This document shows positions 9,737-17,935 of a DNA stretch of 64,000 nucleotides, one piece after another. The position numbers and the translations under genes are program-made. Numbering within the stretch: position 1 is the stretch's first letter; every line of letters starts with the position of its first letter. The stretch covers positions 23,453 through 87,452 of the forward strand of contig JACWAH010000020.1 of the NCBI GenBank assembly GCA_014874365.1, in the 5' to 3' direction. Under the pieces are notes generated by a model, which did no database searches, was not told the DNA's origin, and saw nothing but the letters and a program-made list of their open reading frames with translations. The DNA comes from Thermoplasmatales archaeon (lineage in GTDB: Archaea; Thermoplasmatota; Thermoplasmata; Thermoplasmatales; Thermoplasmataceae).

Positions 9737-10771
9737 ATGGTAGAAGATGTTATTGGAACTGATTTGTTAGATATACAGGGCGAAAAGAGTTATCATCCGA
9801 GAACAGAGCAACTTTTGGCAACGGCCAGGAGCTTCCTTTCATACAAAGCATCGGTTGTGGGGTTGGTGATAACCGCTATATACTTTATATTCGCGCTGGT
9901 GGATTGGGTTTACCCCGCTATTTTAGGAATACCTGCCGCTACTTTTAATAATATGACCACCTACTCTCCATTTGCTATAGGGACTATATCGGGGGGGATC
10001 AACAACGACGGGATTTTCAGGCCCGGTCTAGCACACGGTTTCCCATATTTACTTGGGGGGACGATTTTTAACTTTCCGTTACTATTAGGAATGATCGCTT
10101 CTCTTAGATTCGATATAGGATATTCTGTACTTGTCGTTTTTACTGGAGCAGCCATCGGTTCATCGGTTGGAGTCATCGCCGGTTACCTTGGCAGGTGGGC
10201 TGATGAACTTTTAATGAGGCTTACTGATATCTTTTTCAGCATTCCATTCCTGATTCTTATAATTGCATTTAGTCTTGCTTTTACGTCGTTTTTCAATAGC
10301 TCCCTTACCGCCATGATCGTAGCACTTATCATAGTCTGGTGGCCCACTTATGCCAGGCTATCTAGAAGTCTTGCCCTTTCCACTAAATCCTTGAACTACG
10401 TCGAAGCAGCTACCGCAGCTGGATCTTCAAAAACCAGAAACATCTTTTATCACGTATTCCCAAATGTTCTTTCACCGATATTTGTGCAGATTTCTCTCGA
10501 CCTTGGTTCAGTAATCTTGATTTTTGCAACCTTGGCCTTTCTGGGGGTCGCCGGATCGCAAATTAGCAATTACACGTTCCCTGAGCTTGGCCAGCTTATC
10601 TCCAGTGGATCAAGTACCTTCCAGACTACTTTTACAGGGGTGCATCTTGGTACCCCGGTAATATGGTGGCCAATAATTATCCCTGGAATTTTCCTCCTAA
10701 TTTTTACGGTATCGATTAACCTATTCGGAGACGGGCTCAGGGATGCCCTCGACCCGAGACTGAGGAAGTGA
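9737..10771 (+). CDS. Peptide-type ABC transporter permease, DppC-like
   Basis: Second integral membrane subunit (344 aa), partner of the DppB-like permease. An N-terminal cytoplasmic segment precedes helix 1 (ASVVGLVITAIYFIFALVDW). The later helices surround the coupling loop (SLNYVEAATAAGSSKTRNIFYHVFPNVLSP), and the protein ends with the conserved [15 protein letters not shown] of this family. I prefer the ATG at 9737, preceded by AAAGGGTG, over the GTG at 9728. The gene lies 13 nt after dppB and overlaps the next gene by 4 nt. Confidence 0.88.
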   Translation: MVEDVIGTDLLDIQGEKSYHPRTEQLLATARSFLSYKASVVGLVITAIYFIFALVDWVYPAILGIPAATFNNMTTYSPFAIGTISGGINNDGIFRPGLAHGFPYLLGGTIFNFPLLLGMIASLRFDIGYSVLVVFTGAAIGSSVGVIAGYLGRWADELLMRLTDIFFSIPFLILIIAFSLAFTSFFNSSLTAMIVALIIVWWPTYARLSRSLALSTKSLNYVEAATAAGSSKTRNIFYHVFPNVLSPIFVQISLDLGSVILIFATLAFLGVAGSQISNYTFPELGQLISSGSSTFQTTFTGVHLGTPVIWWPIIIPGIFLLIFTVSINLFGDGLRDALDPRLRK

Positions 10772-12351
10772 AAAAGATGGAACAGAACGTAATGTTAAAC
10801 CAGGAAGAAAGCCAGTTAAGCGTGGAAGGTTTAAAGGTCAGATTTTTCACCAGCAAAGGTATCGTAAAGGCGATTGACAACCTATCTTTTTCGATTAGAA
10901 AGGGTGAATCGTATGGTCTGGTTGGCGAGAGTGGAAGCGGGAAAAGCGTGACTGCAACTTCAGTAATGGACCTGATTCCTGATCCTCCAGGCAGGATAAT
11001 AAGGGGCAAAATTTTCATCAACGGATATAACATTCTCAACGATCTTGACAGACTCGTTACTATCAGGATAAGGAAACCAACTGATGTCAGGATTAAACGA
11101 AGAAAAAGGCTGATGAAGAGGCACAATTACATAATGTCAGGCATAAGAGGCGACCGAGTCGCAATGATATTCCAGGAGCCTTTTTTATCCCTCAATCCGG
11201 TTATGACCATTGGCGACCAGATCAGAGAAGCAATATTGTTGCATAGCAGAGTAGAAATCGCGAATTCAATAATAAAGAGGGAGACGCTTAACGAAGATGA
11301 CGTGTCAAAGATAGCTGACACACTGATGGCACAACCGGATAACTTCACCCGGAAGAAACTTATAGTGAGGGTGTGCAGCCAGTATGCAATACCGGAGCTT
11401 GCAAAACTATTCATTGATCTTTTTGAAAATTCAACGGATAAAGAATTCATTACAAAAGAACTGCTATCGCTTGTTAACACAAAAAAAACTGGTCTCTCTC
11501 TTGAAGAACTGGAAGAGGCAAGGAATTACTTTCTCTTAATGGACAGGAAACATGACCTGAGTCTGCGATTGCTTGAAGCTGAAAAACAGGAAAACGAGAA
11601 GCTCGCAGAAAAGCTCCACCTTCAGATTAGAGCCATCAATCAACAGCTAAGGTCTGATTATCTGGTTTATTCCCTTAAGAGACGATTTTTGAGGAGGTTC
11701 ATAGATAAGCCATTTGTAGAGTATGCCACCGGAAGAACTCTAGAATTGCTGATGCAGGTCAATATTGCCGGGCCAGAAAGAGTAATTGATGCTTACCCAC
11801 ATGAACTGAGTGGCGGAATGTTGCAGAGGTGCATGATCGCCATGGCATTTTCTTCAAATCCACAAATACTTATAGCCGATGAGCCAACTACCGCACTTGA
11901 CGTGACAACACAGGCACAGATACTCGATCTTATGAGGGAAGTAAACAAGACGTACAATACATCGATATTTTTCATAACTCACGATCTTGCTGTAATAGCT
12001 GAGATGTGTGATCGCGTAGGAGTGATATATGGTGGTAACCTGGTCGAGGAAGCTTCTGTCAAAGAGATTTTCTATAACGCAAAGCATCCGTATACGACTG
12101 GTTTAATGAATGCAATTCCAAAGGCTGAACGAAGGTACGAAAAGACTGCAAGGCTCGAATCAATACCCGGGAGTGTACCTAACCTTATAGATCCACCAAC
12201 CGGTTGCCGGTTTCACCCGCGATGCAAGTTTAGAATGGACGTATGTTCAGAAAAGAAACCCAAGCTGGTGGAGATAGAGAAGGAACACAAGGTTGCCTGC
12301 TTCCTGTATTCTGATGAGGTTGAAAACGAGATTGAGGAGGAGGTCCCATGA
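10768..12351 (+). CDS. Peptide ABC transporter ATPase, DppD-like, with a large helical insertion
   Basis: ATP-hydrolysing subunit (527 aa, against about 330 usual). Walker A is GESGSGKS (residues 53-60), the Q-loop lies in [10 protein letters not shown] (about 135), the signature is LSGGMLQR (347-354), Walker B is ILIADEP, and the switch histidine is in FITHDLAV. The Q-loop and signature are about 210 residues apart; the surplus of roughly 150 residues is charged and helical (about 160-330). The C-terminal oligopeptide-transport domain carries the Cys pattern [15 protein letters not shown]...VACF, which in some relatives binds an iron-sulfur cluster. The GTG start overlaps the permease stop (GTGA); ATG 10777 is an alternative. 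Confidence 0.9.
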   Translation: MKKMEQNVMLNQEESQLSVEGLKVRFFTSKGIVKAIDNLSFSIRKGESYGLVGESGSGKSVTATSVMDLIPDPPGRIIRGKIFINGYNILNDLDRLVTIRIRKPTDVRIKRRKRLMKRHNYIMSGIRGDRVAMIFQEPFLSLNPVMTIGDQIREAILLHSRVEIANSIIKRETLNEDDVSKIADTLMAQPDNFTRKKLIVRVCSQYAIPELAKLFIDLFENSTDKEFITKELLSLVNTKKTGLSLEELEEARNYFLLMDRKHDLSLRLLEAEKQENEKLAEKLHLQIRAINQQLRSDYLVYSLKRRFLRRFIDKPFVEYATGRTLELLMQVNIAGPERVIDAYPHELSGGMLQRCMIAMAFSSNPQILIADEPTTALDVTTQAQILDLMREVNKTYNTSIFFITHDLAVIAEMCDRVGVIYGGNLVEEASVKEIFYNAKHPYTTGLMNAIPKAERRYEKTARLESIPGSVPNLIDPPTGCRFHPRCKFRMDVCSEKKPKLVEIEKEHKVACFLYSDEVENEIEEEVP

Positions 12352-13817
12352 CCACTAAAATATCAGCTGATGAAAACGTTTTGATGTATGTGAACGGTCT
12401 CAAGAAATATTTCCCTATCTACGGAGGAATGGGAGGAGTTAAAGGGTATGTAAAGGCTCTTGACGACGTTACGTTCTATCTTAGGGAAGGAGAATCCTTA
12501 GGCGTAGTGGGTGAAACGGGCTGTGGGAAGACAACCTTGGGAAGAACCTTGCTGAGACTCATTGAGGCTACCGGTGGAGATGTATACTTTAATTTGCCCA
12601 GAGAAGAAATGCTGCAGATTATTGAGCTTGAAGATAAAATCCACGACAAGCTTGAAGCCGGCGCAGATGAGGAATCGGACCCTGAACTTAGTAACCTGAT
12701 TGCAGAAGTTTCCATTTTTAGGAGGAGGCATTCTCTTTTGAAACTCTCACAGAGAGAACTTAGGAGGGCCAGGAAGCAAATGCAGCCAGTGTTTCAGGAT
12801 CCTTTCAGCTCTCTTGACCCGCGTAAGATCATAAGAGAAATCATAGGAGAGCCCATGAGGGTACTTCTAAGGTTGAATCAAGTTGAAATCCTCAAGAGGG
12901 AAAAGAAGATTGTCGAAGAGATTGGACTTTCGGAAGATCACCTGTACAGGTTCCCGCATGAATTCAGCGGTGGTCAGAGGCAGAGGATTGGAATTGCCAG
13001 GGCAATTTCAATCGAACCAAAACTCCTGGTGCTTGACGAACCAACTTCTGCGCTGGACGTTTCCGTTCAGGCGCAGATCCTGAACATCTTGAGGGATCTC
13101 CAGAACAGGATGGGACTCTCATACGTTTTCATTTCCCACCATCTCAATGTTATACGTATGATGTCGGACAGAGTTGCTGTAATGTATCTGGGAAAGATAG
13201 TTGAACTTGCGTCCACCGAGGAACTGTTTAACGAGATGCTTCACCCGTACACAAAGGCCCTGCTTTCGGCTATTCCAGTGCCCGACCCTGAAGTCAAAGT
13301 GCAAAGAACGATACTTGAAGGAGAAATCCCGAATCCTGCGGATCCTCCAAAAGGATGTCACTTCCATCCGAGATGCCCTGTTGCGATGGTAAATTGCGGG
13401 TGGTCATCCAGGGACCTTTCTGAACTGATAAAATCGATGCTTGACCCGGTTAGAAATGCGGAAGCAGCAGCAATTACTGGGATCGCCGAGATCCAGGTTG
13501 ACGAGGAGGGAAACTCTTTAGATTTACTATTTGAAGAAGGACATACGATTACTGAAGAATATCTCGAACTTATCAAGAGCCTAATTGAAAAAGAGACCTT
13601 CCTTACAAAGGGAGTGGCTTTTAAGGCAATCAAATCTGTTGAGAAGACTGCTGCAGGTAATGCTGTAAGATTCACGCTGGTTCAGCCAGACGTTCCTAAA
13701 CTTAAGGAAGTAAAGAGAGGACATTTTGTCTCATGCCTGATTTACAACTATAACTATTACGATTCTCAGGCCGAGGCAAAGGAAGACTATGGCCCCGAGA
13801 TCTATACGAATAACTGA
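12348..13817 (+). CDS. Peptide ABC transporter ATPase, DppF-like, with insertions
   Basis: Second ATPase (489 aa) of the importer, made from an ATG overlapping the DppD-like stop (ATGA). Walker A is GETGCGKT (55-62), the Q-loop is in FQDPFSSLDP, the signature is FSGGQRQR, Walker B is LLVLDEP, and the switch histidine is in FISHHLNV. An acidic insertion of about 50 residues (ELEDKIHDKLEAGADEES) sits between Walker A and the Q-loop. A further stretch of about 100 residues is inserted between the Cys motif CHFHPRCPVAMVNC and the terminal SCLIYN. Both ATPases of this operon are enlarged, but at different places, which argues for paired structural change in the complex. Confidence 0.9.
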   Translation: MTTKISADENVLMYVNGLKKYFPIYGGMGGVKGYVKALDDVTFYLREGESLGVVGETGCGKTTLGRTLLRLIEATGGDVYFNLPREEMLQIIELEDKIHDKLEAGADEESDPELSNLIAEVSIFRRRHSLLKLSQRELRRARKQMQPVFQDPFSSLDPRKIIREIIGEPMRVLLRLNQVEILKREKKIVEEIGLSEDHLYRFPHEFSGGQRQRIGIARAISIEPKLLVLDEPTSALDVSVQAQILNILRDLQNRMGLSYVFISHHLNVIRMMSDRVAVMYLGKIVELASTEELFNEMLHPYTKALLSAIPVPDPEVKVQRTILEGEIPNPADPPKGCHFHPRCPVAMVNCGWSSRDLSELIKSMLDPVRNAEAAAITGIAEIQVDEEGNSLDLLFEEGHTITEEYLELIKSLIEKETFLTKGVAFKAIKSVEKTAAGNAVRFTLVQPDVPKLKEVKRGHFVSCLIYNYNYYDSQAEAKEDYGPEIYTNN

Positions 13818-14175
13818 AAAGCCTCTCATAAAAAGGGGTCTGGACGAGATCTCAGCAAAGGAGATGCCCAGGGGCATCTTCTATCGTTATATTTTTGGGC
13901 CAACAATGCGATGGATGTTCATAATTGGAGTAATACTACTTGACTTTATAGCAGTGCCTTCGCTTTTCATATCTATCCCTCCGTACCTCGGTTCTTACTC
14001 CCCTTCACTCTCAAATACGCCTGCCGCTCTCGTATATTATCTGGTCGTCTTATACATCCTGGTTGTTGCGCTGCTTATTTTAATAGAAGTCAAGTTCTAT
14101 AATACCAGCCTGAGCAGAGAAAAGGAAGATGATAAGTTTGCGCAGTTTCTACTGGAAAAGCAGAAAGGATTATGA
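13789..14175 (+). CDS. Small membrane protein at the end of the peptide ABC operon
   Basis: Unrecognised 128-aa protein. The ATG lies inside the end of the DppF-like gene (29-nt overlap), so it is probably translated with the operon. It has a basic cytoplasmic N-terminus and two or three hydrophobic segments (WMFIIGVILLDFIAVPSLFI and VYYLVVLYILVVALLILIEV). The tail is charged (SREKEDDKFAQFLLEKQ). Position and topology suggest an accessory subunit of the importer, which is inference only. Confidence 0.7.
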   Translation: MAPRSIRITEKPLIKRGLDEISAKEMPRGIFYRYIFGPTMRWMFIIGVILLDFIAVPSLFISIPPYLGSYSPSLSNTPAALVYYLVVLYILVVALLILIEVKFYNTSLSREKEDDKFAQFLLEKQKGL

Positions 14176-14179
14176 TCGC

Positions 14180-14701
14180 TTAGCCGATCCAGAGCGACAT
14201 TAAGACGTCATCCACGTACTTGCCGTTAATTACAAACTGCTTCTTTTTTCTACCCTCCTCTTCAAAACCTAGTTTCCTGTATAATTCAATGGCGTTAATA
14301 TTAGAAGAAAAAACTTCGAGGTTGATTTTCACCAGCCCTTCATTTCTGGCCCATTCGAGAGCGTCCTGCATCATCTTTTTACCGAGCCCGGCTCCCCGGA
14401 AACCACCCTTGACTGCTATGCCGAGTGTCCCGGTGTGCCTGTTCTTCTTGTATGTTCCCCTCTGAAGAGTCAGAACCCCGACTATTTCCCCGCGTGCCTC
14501 TGATACTAAAGTCAAATCAGTTCTGGAATTGATTCTCTCCCTTTCAGCCCTCTCAGTCATCAGGTAGTACTCCCCGAGCAGGTAGATCTCCTCATCCATT
14601 ACACTCTGCATGCACTCGATTACACCCCCTGCATCTGAAGGCACCCCCTGCCTTACAATGGGAAAAGAAAAATCAGTGTCTAGAACTTTCTTTTTCAGCA
14701 A
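14180..14701 (-). CDS. GNAT-family N-acetyltransferase
   Basis: This 173-aa protein has the Gcn5-related acetyltransferase fold. The acetyl-CoA pyrophosphate-binding motif is RGAGLGKKMMQDALEWA, followed by the strand and loop NLEVFSSNINAIELYRKLGF and a terminal GRKKKQF segment. The fold is of the RimI/RimJ or phosphinothricin-acetyltransferase type; the acceptor is unknown. The gene is last in a minus-strand operon, and its ATG lies inside the end of the winged-helix gene (29-nt overlap). It converges on the ABC operon with only 4 bp between the stop codons. Confidence 0.82.
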   Translation of the reverse strand: MLKKKVLDTDFSFPIVRQGVPSDAGGVIECMQSVMDEEIYLLGEYYLMTERAERERINSRTDLTLVSEARGEIVGVLTLQRGTYKKNRHTGTLGIAVKGGFRGAGLGKKMMQDALEWARNEGLVKINLEVFSSNINAIELYRKLGFEEEGRKKKQFVINGKYVDDVLMSLWIG

Positions 14702-15059
14702 CCTTTCTCCTCTCTGAATTACTGGAAAGCAACATGTCGGATTCGCGTTTTACGTCACCGAAGCGGTCGTACATCTTGCCAATGCGGTTTATGAGCTCTG
14801 ATCGGTTATCCAGGAATACGGGCGAAACAATGGCCCCTGATTTTGATGGTTCAATAATCCCATCCTTCTGCATCACCCTTAGAGAATAGCGCACTATGTG
14901 CTCTGGCAAGCCCGTAGACTCAGATATCCTGGAAATACCTATCGGCTGGGAATTCAAAATTACCTGAAGGATAGCCAGCGTTCGATGGATCTTATCCATT
15001 GATTTATCCATTTCCAGCAGCATTCCGTCAAATATGTCCTTTTTTTTCATTGGCTTCAT
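14673..15059 (-). CDS. Winged-helix DNA-binding protein
   Basis: This 128-aa protein has a central helix-turn-helix resembling archaeal winged-helix regulators: PIGISRISESTGLPEHIVRYSL, then RVMQKDGIIEPSKSGAIVSP as wing. Helices flank it on both sides, and the C-terminal half (LINRIGKMYDRFGDVKRES) could dimerise. It probably regulates transcription; the target is unknown. ATG 15059 overlaps the stop of the 67-aa gene by one base (TGATG), and the 3' end overlaps the GNAT gene, so the three genes form a tight operon. Confidence 0.7.
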   Translation of the reverse strand: MKPMKKKDIFDGMLLEMDKSMDKIHRTLAILQVILNSQPIGISRISESTGLPEHIVRYSLRVMQKDGIIEPSKSGAIVSPVFLDNRSELINRIGKMYDRFGDVKRESDMLLSSNSERRKVAEKESSRH

Positions 15060-15262
15060 CAGGGATAGATTTTGGTTTCTTTCTCGTAAACCTCAACGCC
15101 ATTTCCACACAACTTAGTTATCTTCTCTTTTCTTTGTTCAATGTACTCTGCAAACTTTTCCGGGTCGGCAGAAACTTCCTGAATTCTCTCTGCATTCCTC
15201 AGGAGAGCAACCTGCAGCCTGATCTCAAATCTCAAATCCTCTGGAAGCGAGGAAATATCCAT
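15059..15262 (-). CDS. Small conserved-looking protein heading the minus-strand operon
   Basis: A 67-aa, mostly helical, charged protein with no recognised domain (SADPEKFAEYIEQRKEKI in the middle, one Cys in KLCGNG). I believe it is real because it overlaps the winged-helix gene through TGATG and the frame is open exactly from the divergent start point. Its ATG shares the CATG at 15260-15263 with the rtcB start on the other strand, so both genes would be leaderless or nearly so. Confidence 0.6.
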   Translation of the reverse strand: MDISSLPEDLRFEIRLQVALLRNAERIQEVSADPEKFAEYIEQRKEKITKLCGNGVEVYEKETKIYP

Positions 15263-16766
15263 GATTCCCTATCCGATTAAGATTAAAAAGCTATCAGGAA
15301 AACCCTATTATCCAAAAGGGGAATGGCGACGAGTGAGCGAGCTTCCTCTGCGCAAAGTCGGAGACTTTATATTCGGTATCGACAGGGACGTGAACAGAGG
15401 AATGAATTCAGGTGCGTTGATCTTCGCTTCCGAGGATCTTGTTCAGAAAGCCATGTCTGACGGTTCAATCGAGCAGCTTGTCAATGTCACCAAGCTACCA
15501 GGTATCGTGGGTCCAGCAATTGCAATGCCGGACATTCACCTGGGATACGGATTTCCAATTGGAGGCGTTGCCGCATTTTCATACGACGATGGGCTGGTAT
15601 CACCAGGTGGAGTAGGTTATGACATCAATTGCGGGGTTTCCCTGCTATCTATACCGATTACGCAATCGACCTTTGCTTCCAAGCGAAAAGAGGTGATCGA
15701 TGCGCTATTTCAGCGAATTCCATCAGGCGTTGGAACAAAGGGGAAACTTGACCTTAGCAGGCAACAACTTGCTTCTGTAATGACGGAGGGCATTAACTGG
15801 GTCATAGAGAATGGAATGGGCGATGCAATGGATGTGGATCATACGGATGAGCTTGGAAAGTTTGGTGAAGCAGAAGTGTCCAAGGTATCCCCCGCAGCAA
15901 CCGGAAGAGGAATGAAACAGCTTGGAACGCTTGGAGCGGGCAACCACTTTGTCGAAATACAAAGAGTCTCGAGGGTATTTGACAGCAAGATAGCCTCCGC
16001 TTTCAACCTGTCTGAAAACAACATAACTGCAATGGTGCATACCGGATCCAGAGGATTGGGGCATCAGGTAGCCACGGATTACATTGAAAAACTTCTACGA
16101 AGTGGAAGCAACCAACTTCCGGATAGGCAGCTTGTGTTTGCAAGGAACGGGGAAAGGCTTTTCGACGATTATATTGGGGCAATGCAGGCAGCTGCAAATT
16201 TTGCCTTTTCCAATAGGGAAATCATAATTGATCAGATCAGGAGAGTATTTGCAAAAGCATTCAACTTAGAATATGAAGACATGAGGATCGTTTACAGTAT
16301 TTCTCACAATCTTGCACGTGTGGAGGAGCATGAAGTGGAAGGGAAGAAGACCAGGCTAATTGTGCACAGAAAGGGGGCGACCAGGGCATTTCCCCCGGGA
16401 AGGAAAGAAAATGGCAGCCTGTTTAAATTGACTGGGCACCCGGTGCTTGTTCCCGGGAGCATGGGTTCCGATTCCTACGTGCTTGTCGGAGAAAAGAAGA
16501 ACATGGAACTTACATTCGGTTCATCGTGCCACGGAGCAGGAAGGGTGATTTCCAGGCACAAAGCAATGGAAACCCTCAATCTTTCCCGTGTGTCCGAAGA
16601 ACTGAATGAGAAAGGAGTATACCTCAAAACTGCTTCCAGGAAGGTGATCCAGGAAGAGGCGCCAGGAAGCTATAAGCAGATTGAGCAGGTGATAAGGAGC
16701 ATAGAAGGAGCTGGGATCTCACGTTCGGTGGTTTCCTTGAGTCCACTGGGGGTGATCAAGGGATGA
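15261..16766 (+). CDS. rtcB: RtcB family tRNA-splicing RNA ligase
   Basis: RtcB (501 aa) joins 2',3'-cyclic phosphate (or 3'-phosphate) and 5'-OH RNA ends using GTP and manganese, completing tRNA splicing and RNA repair. Visible signatures are PDIHLGYGFPIGGVAAF, SPGGVGYDINCGV (metal-binding Asp and Cys), LGAGNHFVEIQ, HTGSRGLGHQV, and the guanylylated-His region GSSCHGAGRVISRHKA. The length matches the family. The ATG at 15261 gives a short N-terminal extension before the conserved KVGDFIFGIDRDVNRGM; the GTG at 15333 is an alternative. The gene overlaps the downstream amidohydrolase by 4 nt. Confidence 0.93.
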   Translation: MIPYPIKIKKLSGKPYYPKGEWRRVSELPLRKVGDFIFGIDRDVNRGMNSGALIFASEDLVQKAMSDGSIEQLVNVTKLPGIVGPAIAMPDIHLGYGFPIGGVAAFSYDDGLVSPGGVGYDINCGVSLLSIPITQSTFASKRKEVIDALFQRIPSGVGTKGKLDLSRQQLASVMTEGINWVIENGMGDAMDVDHTDELGKFGEAEVSKVSPAATGRGMKQLGTLGAGNHFVEIQRVSRVFDSKIASAFNLSENNITAMVHTGSRGLGHQVATDYIEKLLRSGSNQLPDRQLVFARNGERLFDDYIGAMQAAANFAFSNREIIIDQIRRVFAKAFNLEYEDMRIVYSISHNLARVEEHEVEGKKTRLIVHRKGATRAFPPGRKENGSLFKLTGHPVLVPGSMGSDSYVLVGEKKNMELTFGSSCHGAGRVISRHKAMETLNLSRVSEELNEKGVYLKTASRKVIQEEAPGSYKQIEQVIRSIEGAGISRSVVSLSPLGVIKG

Positions 16767-17788
16767 GCAAAGCCATTTTCACCGGCCATTTGTACGTAAA
16801 TGGAAGGTTTATGCGCGCCACGGTAACGGAGAAAGATGGGGAAACGGAAATTAAACCGGGTCTGGAATCTGAAGCGAAATTCAGGGGTACAGCTATTCCA
16901 GAACTGGTCAACTCTCACACACACCTGGGAGATTCATTTGTAAACGAGGAACCGCCGCTTAACCTGAAAGACTCAGTGGGACCTCACGGTTTCAAACATA
17001 CTAAACTTGAAAAAGCGAGCCTGGAGGAAATCACTGCTGGAATGCGGAAAAGCCTGGATGTAGCCTGGAAGACCGGGACGGGAGTATTATTCGACTTCAG
17101 GGAAGGTGGCAAAAGCGGCGCTTTGGCACTCAAGAATGCGGCAAAAGGGAAAAAGGTTAAGGTCAAGGTTCTAGGCAGACCCGTTAACTATGATGAAGCT
17201 GTACAAATTATAGAACAGGTAGATGGATTTGGCATGAGTTCCATGGCTGATCATAATAACGAGTTACTCTCAAAACTTTCAGAACTGGCCAGGTACAGGA
17301 GAAAAGTCTTCGCGATACATTTTTCTGAGCGCGATAGAGAAGATGTAGACAGGCTTATTGATTTGAAGCCAACTTTCGTTGTACACGGGATACACTGCAG
17401 GCCTGACGATCTCATGAAATTGAAGAATGAAGGCATCCCTGTTTGCATAACACCAAGATCGAATCTTTTTTATGGACTGACGACAGACTACTCCAGCTTT
17501 TTCAGGTCAGGTATTTCCCTGTGCATTGGGACCGATAACGGCATGGCAGTTCCACCAGACATGTTTTCGGAAATGGCATCTCTTTACCTATTGCAGCGTG
17601 TTAAGAACAGGATTTCCCCGGAAGAAATAATTCATGCTGCACTAGGCTATCCTCTGCGCCCGCCAGGAACTGCTATCCAGGAAACCATGAGGAAAAGATA
17701 CGTAATCCTGGAAGGCGAGCCTCTTACACCATATGAGATAGTAATGAAAGGATACACGAAGCGGAAAAGACACGCTTACATTACATGA
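16763..17788 (+). CDS. Amidohydrolase-superfamily metal-dependent hydrolase
   Basis: This 341-aa protein resembles the cytosine deaminase/chlorohydrolase group (COG0402 type). Metal ligands are visible in order: HTHLGD (HxH), HFSERD, VHGIHC and GTDNGM (catalytic Asp). Such enzymes deaminate nucleobases or adenosine-like compounds; the substrate here is unknown. The start ATG overlaps the rtcB stop (ATGA), so the two are co-translated. That link to RNA repair may hint at a nucleotide-derived substrate, but this is speculation. Confidence 0.8.
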   Translation: MSKAIFTGHLYVNGRFMRATVTEKDGETEIKPGLESEAKFRGTAIPELVNSHTHLGDSFVNEEPPLNLKDSVGPHGFKHTKLEKASLEEITAGMRKSLDVAWKTGTGVLFDFREGGKSGALALKNAAKGKKVKVKVLGRPVNYDEAVQIIEQVDGFGMSSMADHNNELLSKLSELARYRRKVFAIHFSERDREDVDRLIDLKPTFVVHGIHCRPDDLMKLKNEGIPVCITPRSNLFYGLTTDYSSFFRSGISLCIGTDNGMAVPPDMFSEMASLYLLQRVKNRISPEEIIHAALGYPLRPPGTAIQETMRKRYVILEGEPLTPYEIVMKGYTKRKRHAYIT

Positions 17789-17935
17789 CTGCAGTCTGGA
17801 GATTTTATTCGGCCAAAACCGCATTCCTCGTTTTATCCCCGATACCTGAAATCCACAGATTTTTAGAGACGATTATATTGCGGGCGCTTGAAACGTGAAG
17901 AATGTTTATATCGGGATATTCCTTTAACCGCCACT

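Noticed and set aside
17888..17935. TTG start for the large surface protein
   Set aside because: The likely TATA box lies within this segment, so it should not be transcribed; GTG 17936 fits a leaderless mRNA.
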